NCBI RefSeq assembly: GCF_021277265.1
Contig: NZ_JAJSOH010000014.1
Span: 1-64,000 of the forward strand
From: Kineosporia rhizophila
GTDB lineage: Bacteria; Actinomycetota; Actinomycetes; Actinomycetales; Kineosporiaceae
Reading direction: 5' to 3'
DNA: 64,000 bases
Shown: one piece after another, positions 1-8,443 of the stretch
How the letters are laid out: every line of letters starts with the position of its first letter
Position numbering within the stretch: the first letter of the stretch is position 1
Program-made: the position numbers and the translations under genes
Notes under the pieces: generated by a model
Databases searched by the model: none
What the model was told of the DNA's origin: nothing
Seen by the model: the letters and a program-made list of their open reading frames with translations, nothing else

Positions 1-11
1 ACTCGCCGGTT

Positions 12-1478
12 GTGACGAAAGCGCCCGAGCCGGTCGAAATCGCCGTTGGTCTGATGCAGGAAGGGCGCTACGGCGACGCCGAGAACCTGCTGGTGCGGGA
101 GGTCGAGCGGGCTGCCCAGGCGCACGGCGTGGGCAGCCCCGAATGGGCCTCCGCCCAGTGCGACCTGGGCAACATCCTGATCAACGCCGGTCAGGTCGAC
201 CGGGCGATCGAGTGCTTCCGCAGCGCCGTGACGATGACCGTGCACGACGAGCAGAACCGCAAGGACCAGCTCACCTACCGGATGAACCTGGGCATGGCGC
301 TGCGGATGGCGGGCCGGCTCGACGAGGCGGAGACCGAGCTGCGGCAGGGCGTGGCCGAGCGGCTGGCCTTCTACGGGCGCGAGCACGCCGGCTACGCCTT
401 CGGTCTCGAGCCGCTGGCCGACCTGTTGCGCCAGCGCGGCGACCTGACCGCCGCCCGGGAGGTGGTCGAGGAGACGGTCGACAACCTCTGGCGCAACGGC
501 AACGAGCGGCTCACCTGGGCGATGGCCCTGCGGGCGCAGATCATCCTGGCCCAGGGAACCGGGGAGCCGCTCTTCGCCGGTCTCGAGGCGCTGCCCGAAG
601 AGCTGGTCGCGATGGTCGCGCGCACGCTCTGCCATCGGATGGACCGGTCCGACCCGCAGTCCCGGGTTCTGCTGGAGGTCGCCCTCGAGGCCGTCGAGCA
701 CATCCTCGGCCCCGACCACCAGGCCACCCTCAACCTGCTCTCCGAGCTGGCCAATCTCAAGCGCGAGCAGGGCGACACGCAGGGGCGGGCCGAGCTGATC
801 GAGCGGGCCCGCGACTCCTACGACCGGCTGGGCCGCCCGGAAGAGGCGGTGCTGACCACCCTCGCCCTGGCCCTCGCCCACAGCGAGGCCGGCGGGGTCG
901 AGTCCTCGTTGGCCACCTACGCCTCGGCCGGTGAACGGGTGCGGCAGCTCGGCAGCCCGGAGCTGACCAGCCACGTGCTGCGCAACTGGGGGCTCGCGCT
1001 GAACGAGGCCGGGCAGAGCGAGCAGGCCGAGCCGGTGCTGGCCGAGGCGGTGAACCAGGGCCGCCGCGGCGCCGATCACGACCTGCTGGGCCGGGCCTGC
1101 GTCGCGTTCGGGTTGTTCCTGCAGCACCAGGAGCGGCTGGCCGAGGCCGGGCCGATGATCGAGGAGGGCCTGGCGGTGCTCGACCCGGTGGACCCGGACG
1201 CCCTGGTCGGGCGCAGCCACCTGGGGGCGGTGCACCAGGGGCTCAGCTGCGGCTGCGGCGACCTGGGCACCACGATGGCGGCCGCGTTCCGGGAGTTCGT
1301 CAGCGCCCGGCTGCCCGCCGACCTGCTCGACCGGCTCGAGGTGGAGCTGGTGGACGGGGATTTCAAGGTCGACGTGCACCTGCGCCGCGAGCCCACCGAG
1401 GGCGAGCTGCAGCGGCTGAACGAGGTCACCAGCACGGCCCAGGCGGAGTTCCGCCGCCGGGTCAACAGCAGGCACTGA
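12..1478 (+). CDS. Tetratricopeptide-repeat protein
   Basis: A 488-residue soluble protein built from helical TPR-like repeats. The pattern is clearest around residues 50-130 (runs such as AIECFRSA and DEAETELRQG) and 330-390. No signal peptide, membrane segment or catalytic domain is visible, so it is probably a protein-interaction scaffold. The last ~55 residues look like a separate small alpha/beta segment. The GTG at 12 is the first available start, but the frame is open to the window edge and no clear ribosome-binding site is visible, so the true start could lie upstream. It ends 2 bases before the next gene, a membrane protein, and the two are probably co-transcribed. The substrate or partner is unknown. 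Confidence 0.75.
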   Translation: MTKAPEPVEIAVGLMQEGRYGDAENLLVREVERAAQAHGVGSPEWASAQCDLGNILINAGQVDRAIECFRSAVTMTVHDEQNRKDQLTYRMNLGMALRMAGRLDEAETELRQGVAERLAFYGREHAGYAFGLEPLADLLRQRGDLTAAREVVEETVDNLWRNGNERLTWAMALRAQIILAQGTGEPLFAGLEALPEELVAMVARTLCHRMDRSDPQSRVLLEVALEAVEHILGPDHQATLNLLSELANLKREQGDTQGRAELIERARDSYDRLGRPEEAVLTTLALALAHSEAGGVESSLATYASAGERVRQLGSPELTSHVLRNWGLALNEAGQSEQAEPVLAEAVNQGRRGADHDLLGRACVAFGLFLQHQERLAEAGPMIEEGLAVLDPVDPDALVGRSHLGAVHQGLSCGCGDLGTTMAAAFREFVSARLPADLLDRLEVELVDGDFKVDVHLRREPTEGELQRLNEVTSTAQAEFRRRVNSRH

Positions 1479-1480
1479 CG

Positions 1481-2227
1481 ATGTCCCTGCAGGACGACCT
1501 GATCGACGCCGTGGCCCAGGACGGGGTTCACGTCGCCTCGTTCGGCGAGACCTTCCGGTCGCTCGGGCTGTGGCCGCTGGGCATCAACGCCCGCAACGGG
1601 GCCGCCTGGCTGTTGCTGCTGGGTACGGGCTTCCTGGTGTGGTTCGCCGAGGCCGTGCTCTTCGGCCGCTACTTCCCGGGCTTCCCGTTCTGGCCGGTGG
1701 TCGGCTGGCTGACCCTGGCCGCGATGGTCGCGTACGTGCCGGTGTTCCTCGGCGTGGCCGCCTTCATCACGGCCACTCCGGCCTGGACGGTGTTCATCGA
1801 CGACGAGCACACCGCGATCATCGGGTTCCGGGTGCGCGGGCATGAGCTCACCCTCAACTCCCACCTGGCCCGGCGCCTCGGGACCGGTCAGGGCCGGGCG
1901 CTGAGAGAAACGGTGGGGCAGCGTCTTTCGCCGGTGCTCGAACGGCACCCCGAGACGGTGATCCGGTTCCGGGCCCAGCATGCACGCCTGGCCCAGATGT
2001 ACGCCGACGATCTGGTGAGAATGCTGCCCGGCTGGACCCATGAGCTCGAGGGCCTGCACGGGGTGGTGCGCCGGAGCGGTGGCCCCTCAGCCGGGCAGGG
2101 TGAAGTCGACCAGGACGGGGCGGTGGTCGCTGTTGCGGGCGTTGCCGGTCCAGGCGCGCTGGGCGGTGAGGTCGCGGCCGTAGACCCAGTCCACCCGGAT
2201 CTTGCGGCGGGTGGTGCCGAACCCTGA
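1481..2227 (+). CDS. Membrane protein of unknown function
   Basis: A protein of up to 248 residues with two hydrophobic stretches at about residues 42-63 and 68-105, followed by a charged cytoplasmic-looking tail. I do not recognise the family. The ATG lies 2 bases after the TPR gene's stop, implying translational coupling. The last ~47 residues (from about 2087) are encoded antisense to the 3' end of the opposing endonuclease gene and are low-complexity Gly/Ala/Val sequence, as expected of antisense translation. The natural protein may have lost its original stop, or the convergent overlap is real. The core before residue ~200 looks genuine. Confidence 0.65.
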   Translation: MSLQDDLIDAVAQDGVHVASFGETFRSLGLWPLGINARNGAAWLLLLGTGFLVWFAEAVLFGRYFPGFPFWPVVGWLTLAAMVAYVPVFLGVAAFITATPAWTVFIDDEHTAIIGFRVRGHELTLNSHLARRLGTGQGRALRETVGQRLSPVLERHPETVIRFRAQHARLAQMYADDLVRMLPGWTHELEGLHGVVRRSGGPSAGQGEVDQDGAVVAVAGVAGPGALGGEVAAVDPVHPDLAAGGAEP

Positions 2228-3088
2228 GCCGGCCTCGGCCTGCAGATCCTGAAGACCGGCGCCCAGCAGGAGTTTGCGCGGGGTGTTGGCCGGGGCGGAG
2301 TTCAGGTCGCCGCCCACCAGCAGCGGGTTGCCGGTGGTGCGCAGGGCGTCGGCGATGATCTCGGTCTCGGCCATCCGCAGCCGGGAGTTGTGGCCCAGGT
2401 CGGGCAGCCCGCGCCCGGACAGCGGGGAGGCCAGGTGCAGGGGGACGAGGTCGAGCCGGGTCCCGTCGACGTCCACGGTGACCACGGACGCCGTCCTTGC
2501 TTCGGCGGGCATCCCCTCGATCACGCGGCTGGCCACGATCGGGTAGCGGGACAGCACGGCGGTGTGCCCGCAGCAGGGGGCCTGCTCGGCGATCGGGGCG
2601 AAGTAGTGGTGGGGCAGGCCGGGGGCGGCGGCCGCCACGTCGTCCAGGTATTCGCTGGGCACCTCGGCCAGCAGCATGATGTCCGGGTCGGCCTCGGCGA
2701 TCAGCGCGGCCAGGTCGGCGGAAGGGTTGCGGGGGCGCACGTTCCAGGCGATCGCCCGCACCTGGGTCGCGCCGGCCGAGTCTCCGCTCGGATCGGCCCG
2801 TCCGGGCACCAGGTAGGGGCCGAACGTGGACACCCAGACCACGGCGGGCAGCACGCTCAGCAGCGCGGCGGGCCACCAGGCCCGGCCCAGGAAGGCCAGC
2901 GGCAGCACCAGCACGGCCGGCGCCCACCAGATCACGCCGAGCATGTTGGCCACGTAGAGCCACGACCACTGGTCGCCGGCCACCTGTCGGATGATGACGT
3001 GCAGTGTGGCCAGCGCACCGTAGAGGACCACGGCAAGCATCGCCGTCGTCGCGAGCAGGGGCCGACCGGAAAGAATCCCTGCCGTCAC
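2087..3088 (-). CDS. Membrane-anchored endonuclease/exonuclease/phosphatase family protein
   Basis: About 333 residues. Three closely spaced N-terminal membrane helices are followed by an EEP-fold metal-dependent phosphodiesterase domain. Visible family motifs are AWNVRPRNP, the catalytic glutamate in MLLAEVPSEY, GGDLNSAP (the D-x-N pair) and the C-terminal SDHRP histidine motif, so the active site looks intact and probably faces outside the membrane. The substrate could be nucleic acid, sphingomyelin-like lipid or inositol phosphate; sequence alone does not tell. The frame extends upstream to 3205 but then crosses a strong terminator hairpin (3117-3150), so the GTG at 3088 is preferred. Convergent with the preceding membrane-protein gene. 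Confidence 0.8.
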   Translation of the reverse strand: MTAGILSGRPLLATTAMLAVVLYGALATLHVIIRQVAGDQWSWLYVANMLGVIWWAPAVLVLPLAFLGRAWWPAALLSVLPAVVWVSTFGPYLVPGRADPSGDSAGATQVRAIAWNVRPRNPSADLAALIAEADPDIMLLAEVPSEYLDDVAAAAPGLPHHYFAPIAEQAPCCGHTAVLSRYPIVASRVIEGMPAEARTASVVTVDVDGTRLDLVPLHLASPLSGRGLPDLGHNSRLRMAETEIIADALRTTGNPLLVGGDLNSAPANTPRKLLLGAGLQDLQAEAGSGFGTTRRKIRVDWVYGRDLTAQRAWTGNARNSDHRPVLVDFTLPG

Positions 3089-3116
3089 GGCGGTGAGATT
3101 ACCGGACGGATCCCCC

Positions 3117-3150
3117 GTTCCCCGGCACCGGGCTGTCGGTGCCGGGGAAC
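3117..3150 (-). terminator. Strong stem-loop terminator
   Basis: A perfect 14-bp stem (3117-3130 pairing with 3137-3150, GTTCCCCGGCACCG) with a 6-base loop. It lies after the Hsp70-like gene and before the endonuclease gene, both on the minus strand, so it would end the Hsp70-like transcript. No U-tract is visible, as is common in GC-rich actinomycetes. Confidence 0.75.
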
Positions 3151-3332
3151 CATCCGGGCCCCGGAGGGGAGCGAGGCCCGGATGCGGGTCGTGCACAGGG
3201 TCCACGGGTCAGGTGCCCGTCGGGTTCACCTCAGTCCCATCCGCTCGGCCTTGGTCCGCAACGTGCGCAGGGCTCACTGAACCTCGGAGCGGTCCTGGAC
3301 GTGCAGCAGAGGTGAGTCTTGCCCAGGAGAGG

Positions 3333-4232
3333 TCAGCGTTGCTGGTCGGCCAGCAGCGCTGCGCCGAGAGCGGTGGCCGTCTGCGGGTCGGGCAGCAGCA
3401 CGACCTCACGCCCCAGACTTTCGGCCAGCATCTGGCCGACCACCGGGATCTGCGCGGTACCGCCGCTGAGCAGGACCGTCGCCGGGTCGGAGCGGCCGAT
3501 CCGGGCCGAGTCGAGCACCTGCCGCAGCGCCGGCAGAGCGGCTGCCAGTTGCGGGCGCAGCCACTCCTGCAGGTGCAGCCGGGTCAGTATGACGCTGTGC
3601 GACCGGCCGGGCAGCGCGACCTCGATCTCGGTCTGGGGCACCACGGCCAGGGCCTCCTTGGCGCGCACGGCCGCGGCCCGGATGCGCTCCAGGGTGCGTG
3701 CCTCGTCCGGGTCGCCCGGATCCAGCTGGGACACGGCCCCGCTGCAGGCCCGGTCGACCCGGCTGAGCACGGCCCGGTCGAGGTCGACCCCACCGAACCA
3801 CTCCATCGACTCGGGCACCCCGAGTTCGCGCACCGTGACCCGGCCGTCGGGGGAGTGCACGACGTCGATCACGCAGGCATCGAAACTGCTGCCACCGGCG
3901 TCGTAAATCACCAGTGGTCCCGGCGTGCGCGGGGGCTGGCCGGACAGGTAGGCCATGGCCACCGCCTCGGGCTCCGAGCGCAGCGAGAAGCCGTCGGGGT
4001 GCAGGTCGGTCTCGCGGCAGATCTCGGCCAGTTGCTCGCGGCGGCGCGGGCCCCAGGTGGCGCGGCAGGTGATCACCACGTGGCCGGGGCGGGCGCCCTG
4101 GCCTGCGGTGACCTCTTTCAGGACGGCCGAGATCGGGGCGCCCCCCGGGAGGGACAGGGGGGCCGTGCGCCCGTCGCTGACGGCAGCCCGGGTGACCACG
4201 GTGCCCAGGTCGATGCCCAGGCCGTAGCTCAC
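3333..4232 (-). CDS. Minimal Hsp70-like (actin-fold) ATPase
   Basis: 299 residues matching only the nucleotide-binding half of Hsp70/DnaK. The phosphate-1 motif is GIDLGTVVTRAAV at residues 5-17, the phosphate-2 motif is YDAGGSSFDACVID near 110-125, and the adenosine motif LLSGGTAQIPVVG is near 254-266. The substrate-binding domain of DnaK is missing, so this is not a complete chaperone. Short Hsp70-like ATPases of this kind occur widely in actinobacteria with unknown clients. It is divergent from the response-regulator gene at 4316, with an 83-base intergenic space that must hold both promoters. Function beyond ATP binding is inference. Confidence 0.8.
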   Translation of the reverse strand: MSYGLGIDLGTVVTRAAVSDGRTAPLSLPGGAPISAVLKEVTAGQGARPGHVVITCRATWGPRRREQLAEICRETDLHPDGFSLRSEPEAVAMAYLSGQPPRTPGPLVIYDAGGSSFDACVIDVVHSPDGRVTVRELGVPESMEWFGGVDLDRAVLSRVDRACSGAVSQLDPGDPDEARTLERIRAAAVRAKEALAVVPQTEIEVALPGRSHSVILTRLHLQEWLRPQLAAALPALRQVLDSARIGRSDPATVLLSGGTAQIPVVGQMLAESLGREVVLLPDPQTATALGAALLADQQR

Positions 4233-4315
4233 CAGAACTCCTGCGACGCATCGATCGGCACGTTCAAGGATAATCCCAGGAATCCCACCCGCTACCGTCC
4301 GACGAAGGCCCTGCG

Positions 4316-5005
4316 ATGACTGAGACCATTGCCCGGCGCCCTTCCCTGCGGGTGGCCGTGGCCGAAGACGGCGCCCTGTTCCGCGAAGGGCTGGTGCTGC
4401 TGCTCGAGGCCATCGGGCACACCGTGGTCGGCGCGGTGGACGGCGGGGACAAGCTGGTCGACCTGCTCGACCGCGAGCCGGTGGACGTGGCGGTGCTGGA
4501 CATCCGGATGCCGCCGGAGCCGGACGGCGGCCTGAGCACGGCCCGCCGGGTGCGGGCCCGGCACCCGGAGACCGGGCTGTTGTTGTTGTCCCACTACGGT
4601 GAGGCGCACTATCTGATGGAGATCCTCAAGATCGGCACCGAGGCCATCGGGTACCGGCTGAAAGACCGGATCTCCAGCTCGGAAGCATTGCACGACACCG
4701 TTTTGCGGGTGGCCGAGCGGGAGATCGTCATCGAGCCGGTGGTGGCCGGGCAGCTGGTCGAGAGCCCGGGCGCGGGGGCCGACGAGCTGGGCTCGCTCAC
4801 CGAGCGCGAGCTGGACGTCCTGCGGCTGATGGCCGAGGGCCGCTCCAACGCTGGGATCGCGCGGCAGCTGTACTTCTCGCCCAAGGCGGTGGAGAAGAAC
4901 GTGGCCGCGATCTTCGCCAAGCTGGCGCTGCCCACCGATGCCACCTCCCACCATCGCCGGGTGCTGGCCGTCCTCACGTATCTGCGGGCGCGTCGGGAAA
5001 GGTGA
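4316..5005 (+). CDS. NarL/FixJ-family response regulator
   Basis: 229 residues. The receiver domain (about 10-135) has the acidic pocket E17-D18, the phospho-acceptor D62 in AVLDIRMPP and the conserved lysine K116 in YRLKDR. A LuxR-type helix-turn-helix (about 160-220) contains LTERELDVLRLMAEGRSN and the recognition helix SPKAVEKNVAAIF. The stop overlaps the start of the histidine-kinase gene by 4 bases (GTGA), so the pair is a standard co-translated two-component system. The kinase should phosphorylate D62 and change promoter binding. Target genes are unknown; the degenerate signalling genes at 6008-9111 are plausible functional neighbours. Confidence 0.93.
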   Translation: MTETIARRPSLRVAVAEDGALFREGLVLLLEAIGHTVVGAVDGGDKLVDLLDREPVDVAVLDIRMPPEPDGGLSTARRVRARHPETGLLLLSHYGEAHYLMEILKIGTEAIGYRLKDRISSSEALHDTVLRVAEREIVIEPVVAGQLVESPGAGADELGSLTERELDVLRLMAEGRSNAGIARQLYFSPKAVEKNVAAIFAKLALPTDATSHHRRVLAVLTYLRARRER

Positions 5006-6021
5006 ACCCGCTCAAGGGCATGCTCTGGCCGGCTCGCCGGGAATCACTGCTGGCCCAGATCGCCCGGTTCCGGCCCGGCCCCGGTGGTGCGCATCTGACC
5101 CGCCTGTGCCGGGAACTACAGGTCGGGCTGCGGGCCGAACGGGTCCGGCTCACCCTGGACAGCGGCCAGCAGTTCGGCTGGCCCGACGTGGGGGTGCCGG
5201 CCGATGGTCCACCCCCGCGCGAGGTGCCGCTGCGGAACGGCATGCTGTACGTCTATTTCCGGCCCTGGAGCTTCGGCCGGCACCGGGCAACGCTGCGCGA
5301 AGTGGCCGACCTGCTGGGGCCGGTGCTGGAGAACCTTCCCCTGCAGCACGAACTGGATCGATCGCTGGAAGAGGCTCGGGTGCACGCCGAGCTGGTGGCG
5401 GCGGCCCGGCGGCGGGCGTTCGGCGAGCGTGACGCCGAACGGCAGGAGATCGAGCGCGATCTGCACGACGGGGCACAGCATCAGCTGGTTGCCCTGGGGA
5501 TGACGCTTGGCCTGCTGGAACTGCATGCTGCCAAACAGAACGAGCCGGGTGTGCAGGCGCAGATCGAGCGCTTGCGCAGCGGTTTGGACCGGGCCCAGCG
5601 CACTTTGCTCTCTTCCGTGGAAGGAGGCAGTCCTCTGCTGCGGGAGTTCGGGGTGCTGCCCGCCTTGGAGGCCGAGTTACGCGATGTCGGGCCGCAAGTC
5701 AGGCTGGAAGTAGGGCAGTGGGACGGCAGTCGCCGCTATGACGCAACGATCGAACTCGCCGTGTATTTCATCTGTCTGGAGGGGGTGAACAACGCCCGTA
5801 AGCACGCCCCGGGGGCTCAGGTGGTGGTGCGTCTGGCCGATGGCCCCTACGAGCTGACTTTCAGCGTGGCCGACGACGGGCCCGGCATGGAAGACGCCCA
5901 GATGGAGGGGACTTCCGGGCTGGCGAACATGCGTCGCCGCATCACTGCGGCCGGTGGCCGACTGCAGATTCGTACCGCTCCGGGGACGGGGACCGCCATC
6001 TACGGGTTCATCCCGCTCTGA
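5002..6021 (+). CDS. Sensor histidine kinase (HisKA_3 type)
   Basis: 339 residues with no membrane segment, so a cytoplasmic sensor. The N-terminal ~140 residues are an uncharacterised input region ending in a helical linker. The dimerisation/phosphotransfer helix has the expected ERDLHDGAQHQLVAL sequence, with H155 as the phospho-accepting residue. The ATP-binding domain is complete: N-box LEGVNNARKHA, G1 box ADDGPGMED, GLANMRRRI and the terminal GTGTAIYG. The GTG start overlaps the response-regulator stop. The 3' end overlaps the opposing gene at 6008 by 14 bases. The pair is a complete two-component system, in contrast to the degenerate kinase downstream. Confidence 0.92.
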   Translation: MNPLKGMLWPARRESLLAQIARFRPGPGGAHLTRLCRELQVGLRAERVRLTLDSGQQFGWPDVGVPADGPPPREVPLRNGMLYVYFRPWSFGRHRATLREVADLLGPVLENLPLQHELDRSLEEARVHAELVAAARRRAFGERDAERQEIERDLHDGAQHQLVALGMTLGLLELHAAKQNEPGVQAQIERLRSGLDRAQRTLLSSVEGGSPLLREFGVLPALEAELRDVGPQVRLEVGQWDGSRRYDATIELAVYFICLEGVNNARKHAPGAQVVVRLADGPYELTFSVADDGPGMEDAQMEGTSGLANMRRRITAAGGRLQIRTAPGTGTAIYGFIPL

Positions 6022-7606
6022 GCGCGTCCTCGGTCTTCACCAGTCGTTCCAGTTCGTGCAGCTCGTCGTCGACGGCCAGGTCGGCAGTCTGAACCAGACG
6101 GACGATCGCGGCCAGGGCCGTACGAGCCCGCAACTCATCGGCGCGGGCCACCACCTCGGTAGTGAGTATCTGCGAAAGGTCCGGCCATTCACAGTCTTTG
6201 CGCAGCAGGCCAACGCCGGGCAGGTGCACCTCGAAGCAGCGCTGGGGCGCCGTTGCGCTGGGCCGGACGATGACGTCGGCCCCCAGGCCGGTGGTGACGT
6301 CGCCGCCCGGCATCGAGACCAGGTCTGGGCGCCGAGCCACCAGTTCGGCCAGACGCTGAGCCCGGGGGCCCGCCTCCGGCAGCCCGGTCAGGGCCACGTG
6401 CACCGGTTCGTCCAGCCAGTTGAGGATCCGGCGGGCCGGTGTCGCGCCCGGACTGTGGGCGCAGCGGGCGACCAGGGTGAGCGCCAGCGCCCGCACCCGG
6501 GTGTGCAGGTTGCCGCTGGGGACCAGGCCGACCCGGGCGACCGGTTCCAGCCGGTCCGGCACCCAGGCCTCGACCCGGATGCGCTGCGCGCCGGCCGAGA
6601 CCACGACCCGGCCGCCCAGATGCCGCAACCGGTCGGCGTCTCCGGCCAGGGCCGCGCGCACCTCCGCCTCGGACTGCTGGGTCCAGGCCAGGATGATGAC
6701 CTGCAGACCGGACGCCCGCTGCTCGAGGAAGTCGTGCCCGAGGAAGACCTCGAGGTCGGCGCCGGAGCGGGCCAGGGTGTGCAGGCAGCCCGCGGCCAGG
6801 TAGTAGAGCGAGGCCGAGACCTCGTGGTCGACGCGGGGCGGGATGGACCCGGTGATCCGGATGCGGCCGGGGTAGGTGGCCGCCATCTCGGTGAGGGCCG
6901 CGCGCACCCCGTGGCGGTAGAGCACCCGCGGGTGAATGCCCCGGGCCAGGGCCTGGAAGTCGGCCGTGAGCCGCTCGAGGTGGGTGCGCAGCTCCTTGAC
7001 CTGCCCGGCCACGTCGGAGCTGGGCGTGAGCTGCTCCACCCCCTGCTGCAGGGCGGCCAGCCGGCCGTGGCTGAAGGTGACGATCTCGGCCGCCACCCGC
7101 CGCCGTTCCTGGTCGCGCACCCCGGCCAGGCGGCGGGACGAGTCCAGCACCTCCCCGGCCAGCTGGCTGGTGTACGCCGCCTGATCGTGCACTTCGCGCT
7201 GGAGCTCGGCGCGGCGGTGCAGCACCATGAGGCAGTTGGCGGTGTCGCTGAGTTCGCGTCGCTCACGCCGCGTTACGCGACGGCGTGATTCCAGCGTGAC
7301 GGCCGCCTGGGGCCGGCCTTCGTCGTCGGCGAGAATCCTGGTCCGAGGACGGCGGGCCAGCTCGGCGGCCGGGATCTCCGGGACCGGCGGCGCCTGAGGG
7401 GGCCAGACCAGCTCGGGGCGCAGCAGGTCGGTCTGCCCGGGCTCGGGCAGCCAGAGCCGCACCGCGTCTGCGTGCATGACCTGGGCCAATCGGCGCAGCA
7501 GGGCCAGACCGGCGACCGCCTGCGGCACAGCGGGATCGAGAGCGGCGAGGGCCGCATAGGCAGAACCGCGGGAAGCCTCGTGCCCCGAGGGTGGCGCCTC
7601 AGGCAA
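6008..7606 (-). CDS. Pseudo-histidine kinase (degenerate HisKA_3/HATPase protein)
   Basis: 532 residues with the layout of a NarX-type kinase but without its catalytic residues. A GAF-like input region (about 20-125) leads to a helix, ERRRVAAEIVTFSHGRLAAL (167-186), that aligns without gaps to the canonical ERRRIxRDLHDGxQQRLVAL. The phospho-acceptor His is V176 and the following Asp is T177, while a His appears four residues later (H180). LARGIHPRVL (220-229) is conserved. The N-box equivalent (268-282) has Gly and Thr where Glu and Asn belong, no DDGxG box is seen, and the glycine-rich end is reduced to HLGGRVVVSAGAQRIRVEA. A further ~180 C-terminal residues are unrecognised. Probably a regulatory scaffold or ligand sensor rather than a kinase. 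TTG start with GGAG upstream. Confidence 0.8.
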   Translation of the reverse strand: MPEAPPSGHEASRGSAYAALAALDPAVPQAVAGLALLRRLAQVMHADAVRLWLPEPGQTDLLRPELVWPPQAPPVPEIPAAELARRPRTRILADDEGRPQAAVTLESRRRVTRRERRELSDTANCLMVLHRRAELQREVHDQAAYTSQLAGEVLDSSRRLAGVRDQERRRVAAEIVTFSHGRLAALQQGVEQLTPSSDVAGQVKELRTHLERLTADFQALARGIHPRVLYRHGVRAALTEMAATYPGRIRITGSIPPRVDHEVSASLYYLAAGCLHTLARSGADLEVFLGHDFLEQRASGLQVIILAWTQQSEAEVRAALAGDADRLRHLGGRVVVSAGAQRIRVEAWVPDRLEPVARVGLVPSGNLHTRVRALALTLVARCAHSPGATPARRILNWLDEPVHVALTGLPEAGPRAQRLAELVARRPDLVSMPGGDVTTGLGADVIVRPSATAPQRCFEVHLPGVGLLRKDCEWPDLSQILTTEVVARADELRARTALAAIVRLVQTADLAVDDELHELERLVKTEDALRAG

Positions 7607-7771
7607 GTCTGCTCCGTCCTGGTGCCGATGGGGCGACGGAGGTGCGTGCTCATCGGGTGGGCGCCTGACGGAGCACCATTTTAGGTCATTTCCGGATGGG
7701 CCATCTCGGTCGTGAACCCCGGGTCGGCCCCACCCGTGTGATCCGTGAGGAACACGAGCTCGGAGGCTGTG

Positions 7772-8443
7772 ATGAGTAAGGGAGCCTGGTCCCTGCGCGA
7801 GCCCGGGACCGCCCTGGCGATGCCGGGGGAGGCCCGGATGGTGGTGATGACGACCGACCCCCTGGCCCAGGCCGAGGTGGACGGGATGCTCGGCGGCCGG
7901 CCCGGTCTACGGCAGCTGCCGATCACCCGGGCCGACGACGCGCACCTGCTTCTGCTCCTCGCCCGCCGGCCCGGCCGCAGCGTCACCGAGGCCCTGAGCG
8001 TGCGCAGTGCGCAGCACCTCCCCGTGCTGGCGGTGCTCGACGAGCCGGGCGATGCGAGCCCCTCCTCGGCCGCCGAACTGGCCGGGCTGGGAGTGGTGGC
8101 CTGCCTGTGGCGGGCCGAGGTGGACGCCCAGGTGCTCAGCGACGAGATCCGCTCGGTCGCAGCGCAGGGACGAATGCTGGTGCCGGCCCGGCGGCGTATC
8201 GGTCAGGACATGGACCGTTACCGTGAGCGATTCCTGCACGAGGCGGTCGGCCCGGCTCGCAGCCGGCGCGAGGCCGATGTGATCCGGCTGATGATGGACG
8301 GCCGCTCGGTCCGTGAGATCGCGCGCGACCTGGGTTGTTCCGAGCGCACGGTCGGGCACACGCTGGATGCGGTGGTTCGGCGCACCGGCGCCCGTAACCG
8401 CATCCAGGCGCTCACTCTGCTGTGGCGAGGGGAGGCGCTGTGA
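7772..8443 (+). CDS. LuxR-family regulator with degenerate receiver
   Basis: About 223 residues. The C-terminus is a LuxR/GerE helix-turn-helix (about 165-215; MMDGRSVREIARDLGCSERTVGHTLDAV). The N-terminal ~140 residues follow the length and strand/helix rhythm of a response-regulator receiver, but the third strand reads AHLLLLLARR with no phospho-acceptor Asp. Output is therefore unlikely to depend on phosphorylation. The ATG at 7772 is chosen because GGAGG lies 5 bases upstream (7762-7766). The stop overlaps the next regulator by 4 bases. It is divergent from the pseudo-kinase gene, which suggests the three act together. Confidence 0.8.
   Translation: MSKGAWSLREPGTALAMPGEARMVVMTTDPLAQAEVDGMLGGRPGLRQLPITRADDAHLLLLLARRPGRSVTEALSVRSAQHLPVLAVLDEPGDASPSSAAELAGLGVVACLWRAEVDAQVLSDEIRSVAAQGRMLVPARRRIGQDMDRYRERFLHEAVGPARSRREADVIRLMMDGRSVREIARDLGCSERTVGHTLDAVVRRTGARNRIQALTLLWRGEAL

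Noticed and set aside
3093..4319. Long plus-strand frame opposite the Hsp70-like gene
   Set aside because: Low-complexity Arg/Gly/Gln composition and no ribosome-binding site; it is the antisense of a clear gene.
5954..7288. Long plus-strand frame opposite the pseudo-kinase
   Set aside because: Composition typical of antisense translation of GC-rich coding DNA and no recognisable domain, whereas the minus strand has a kinase-like layout.
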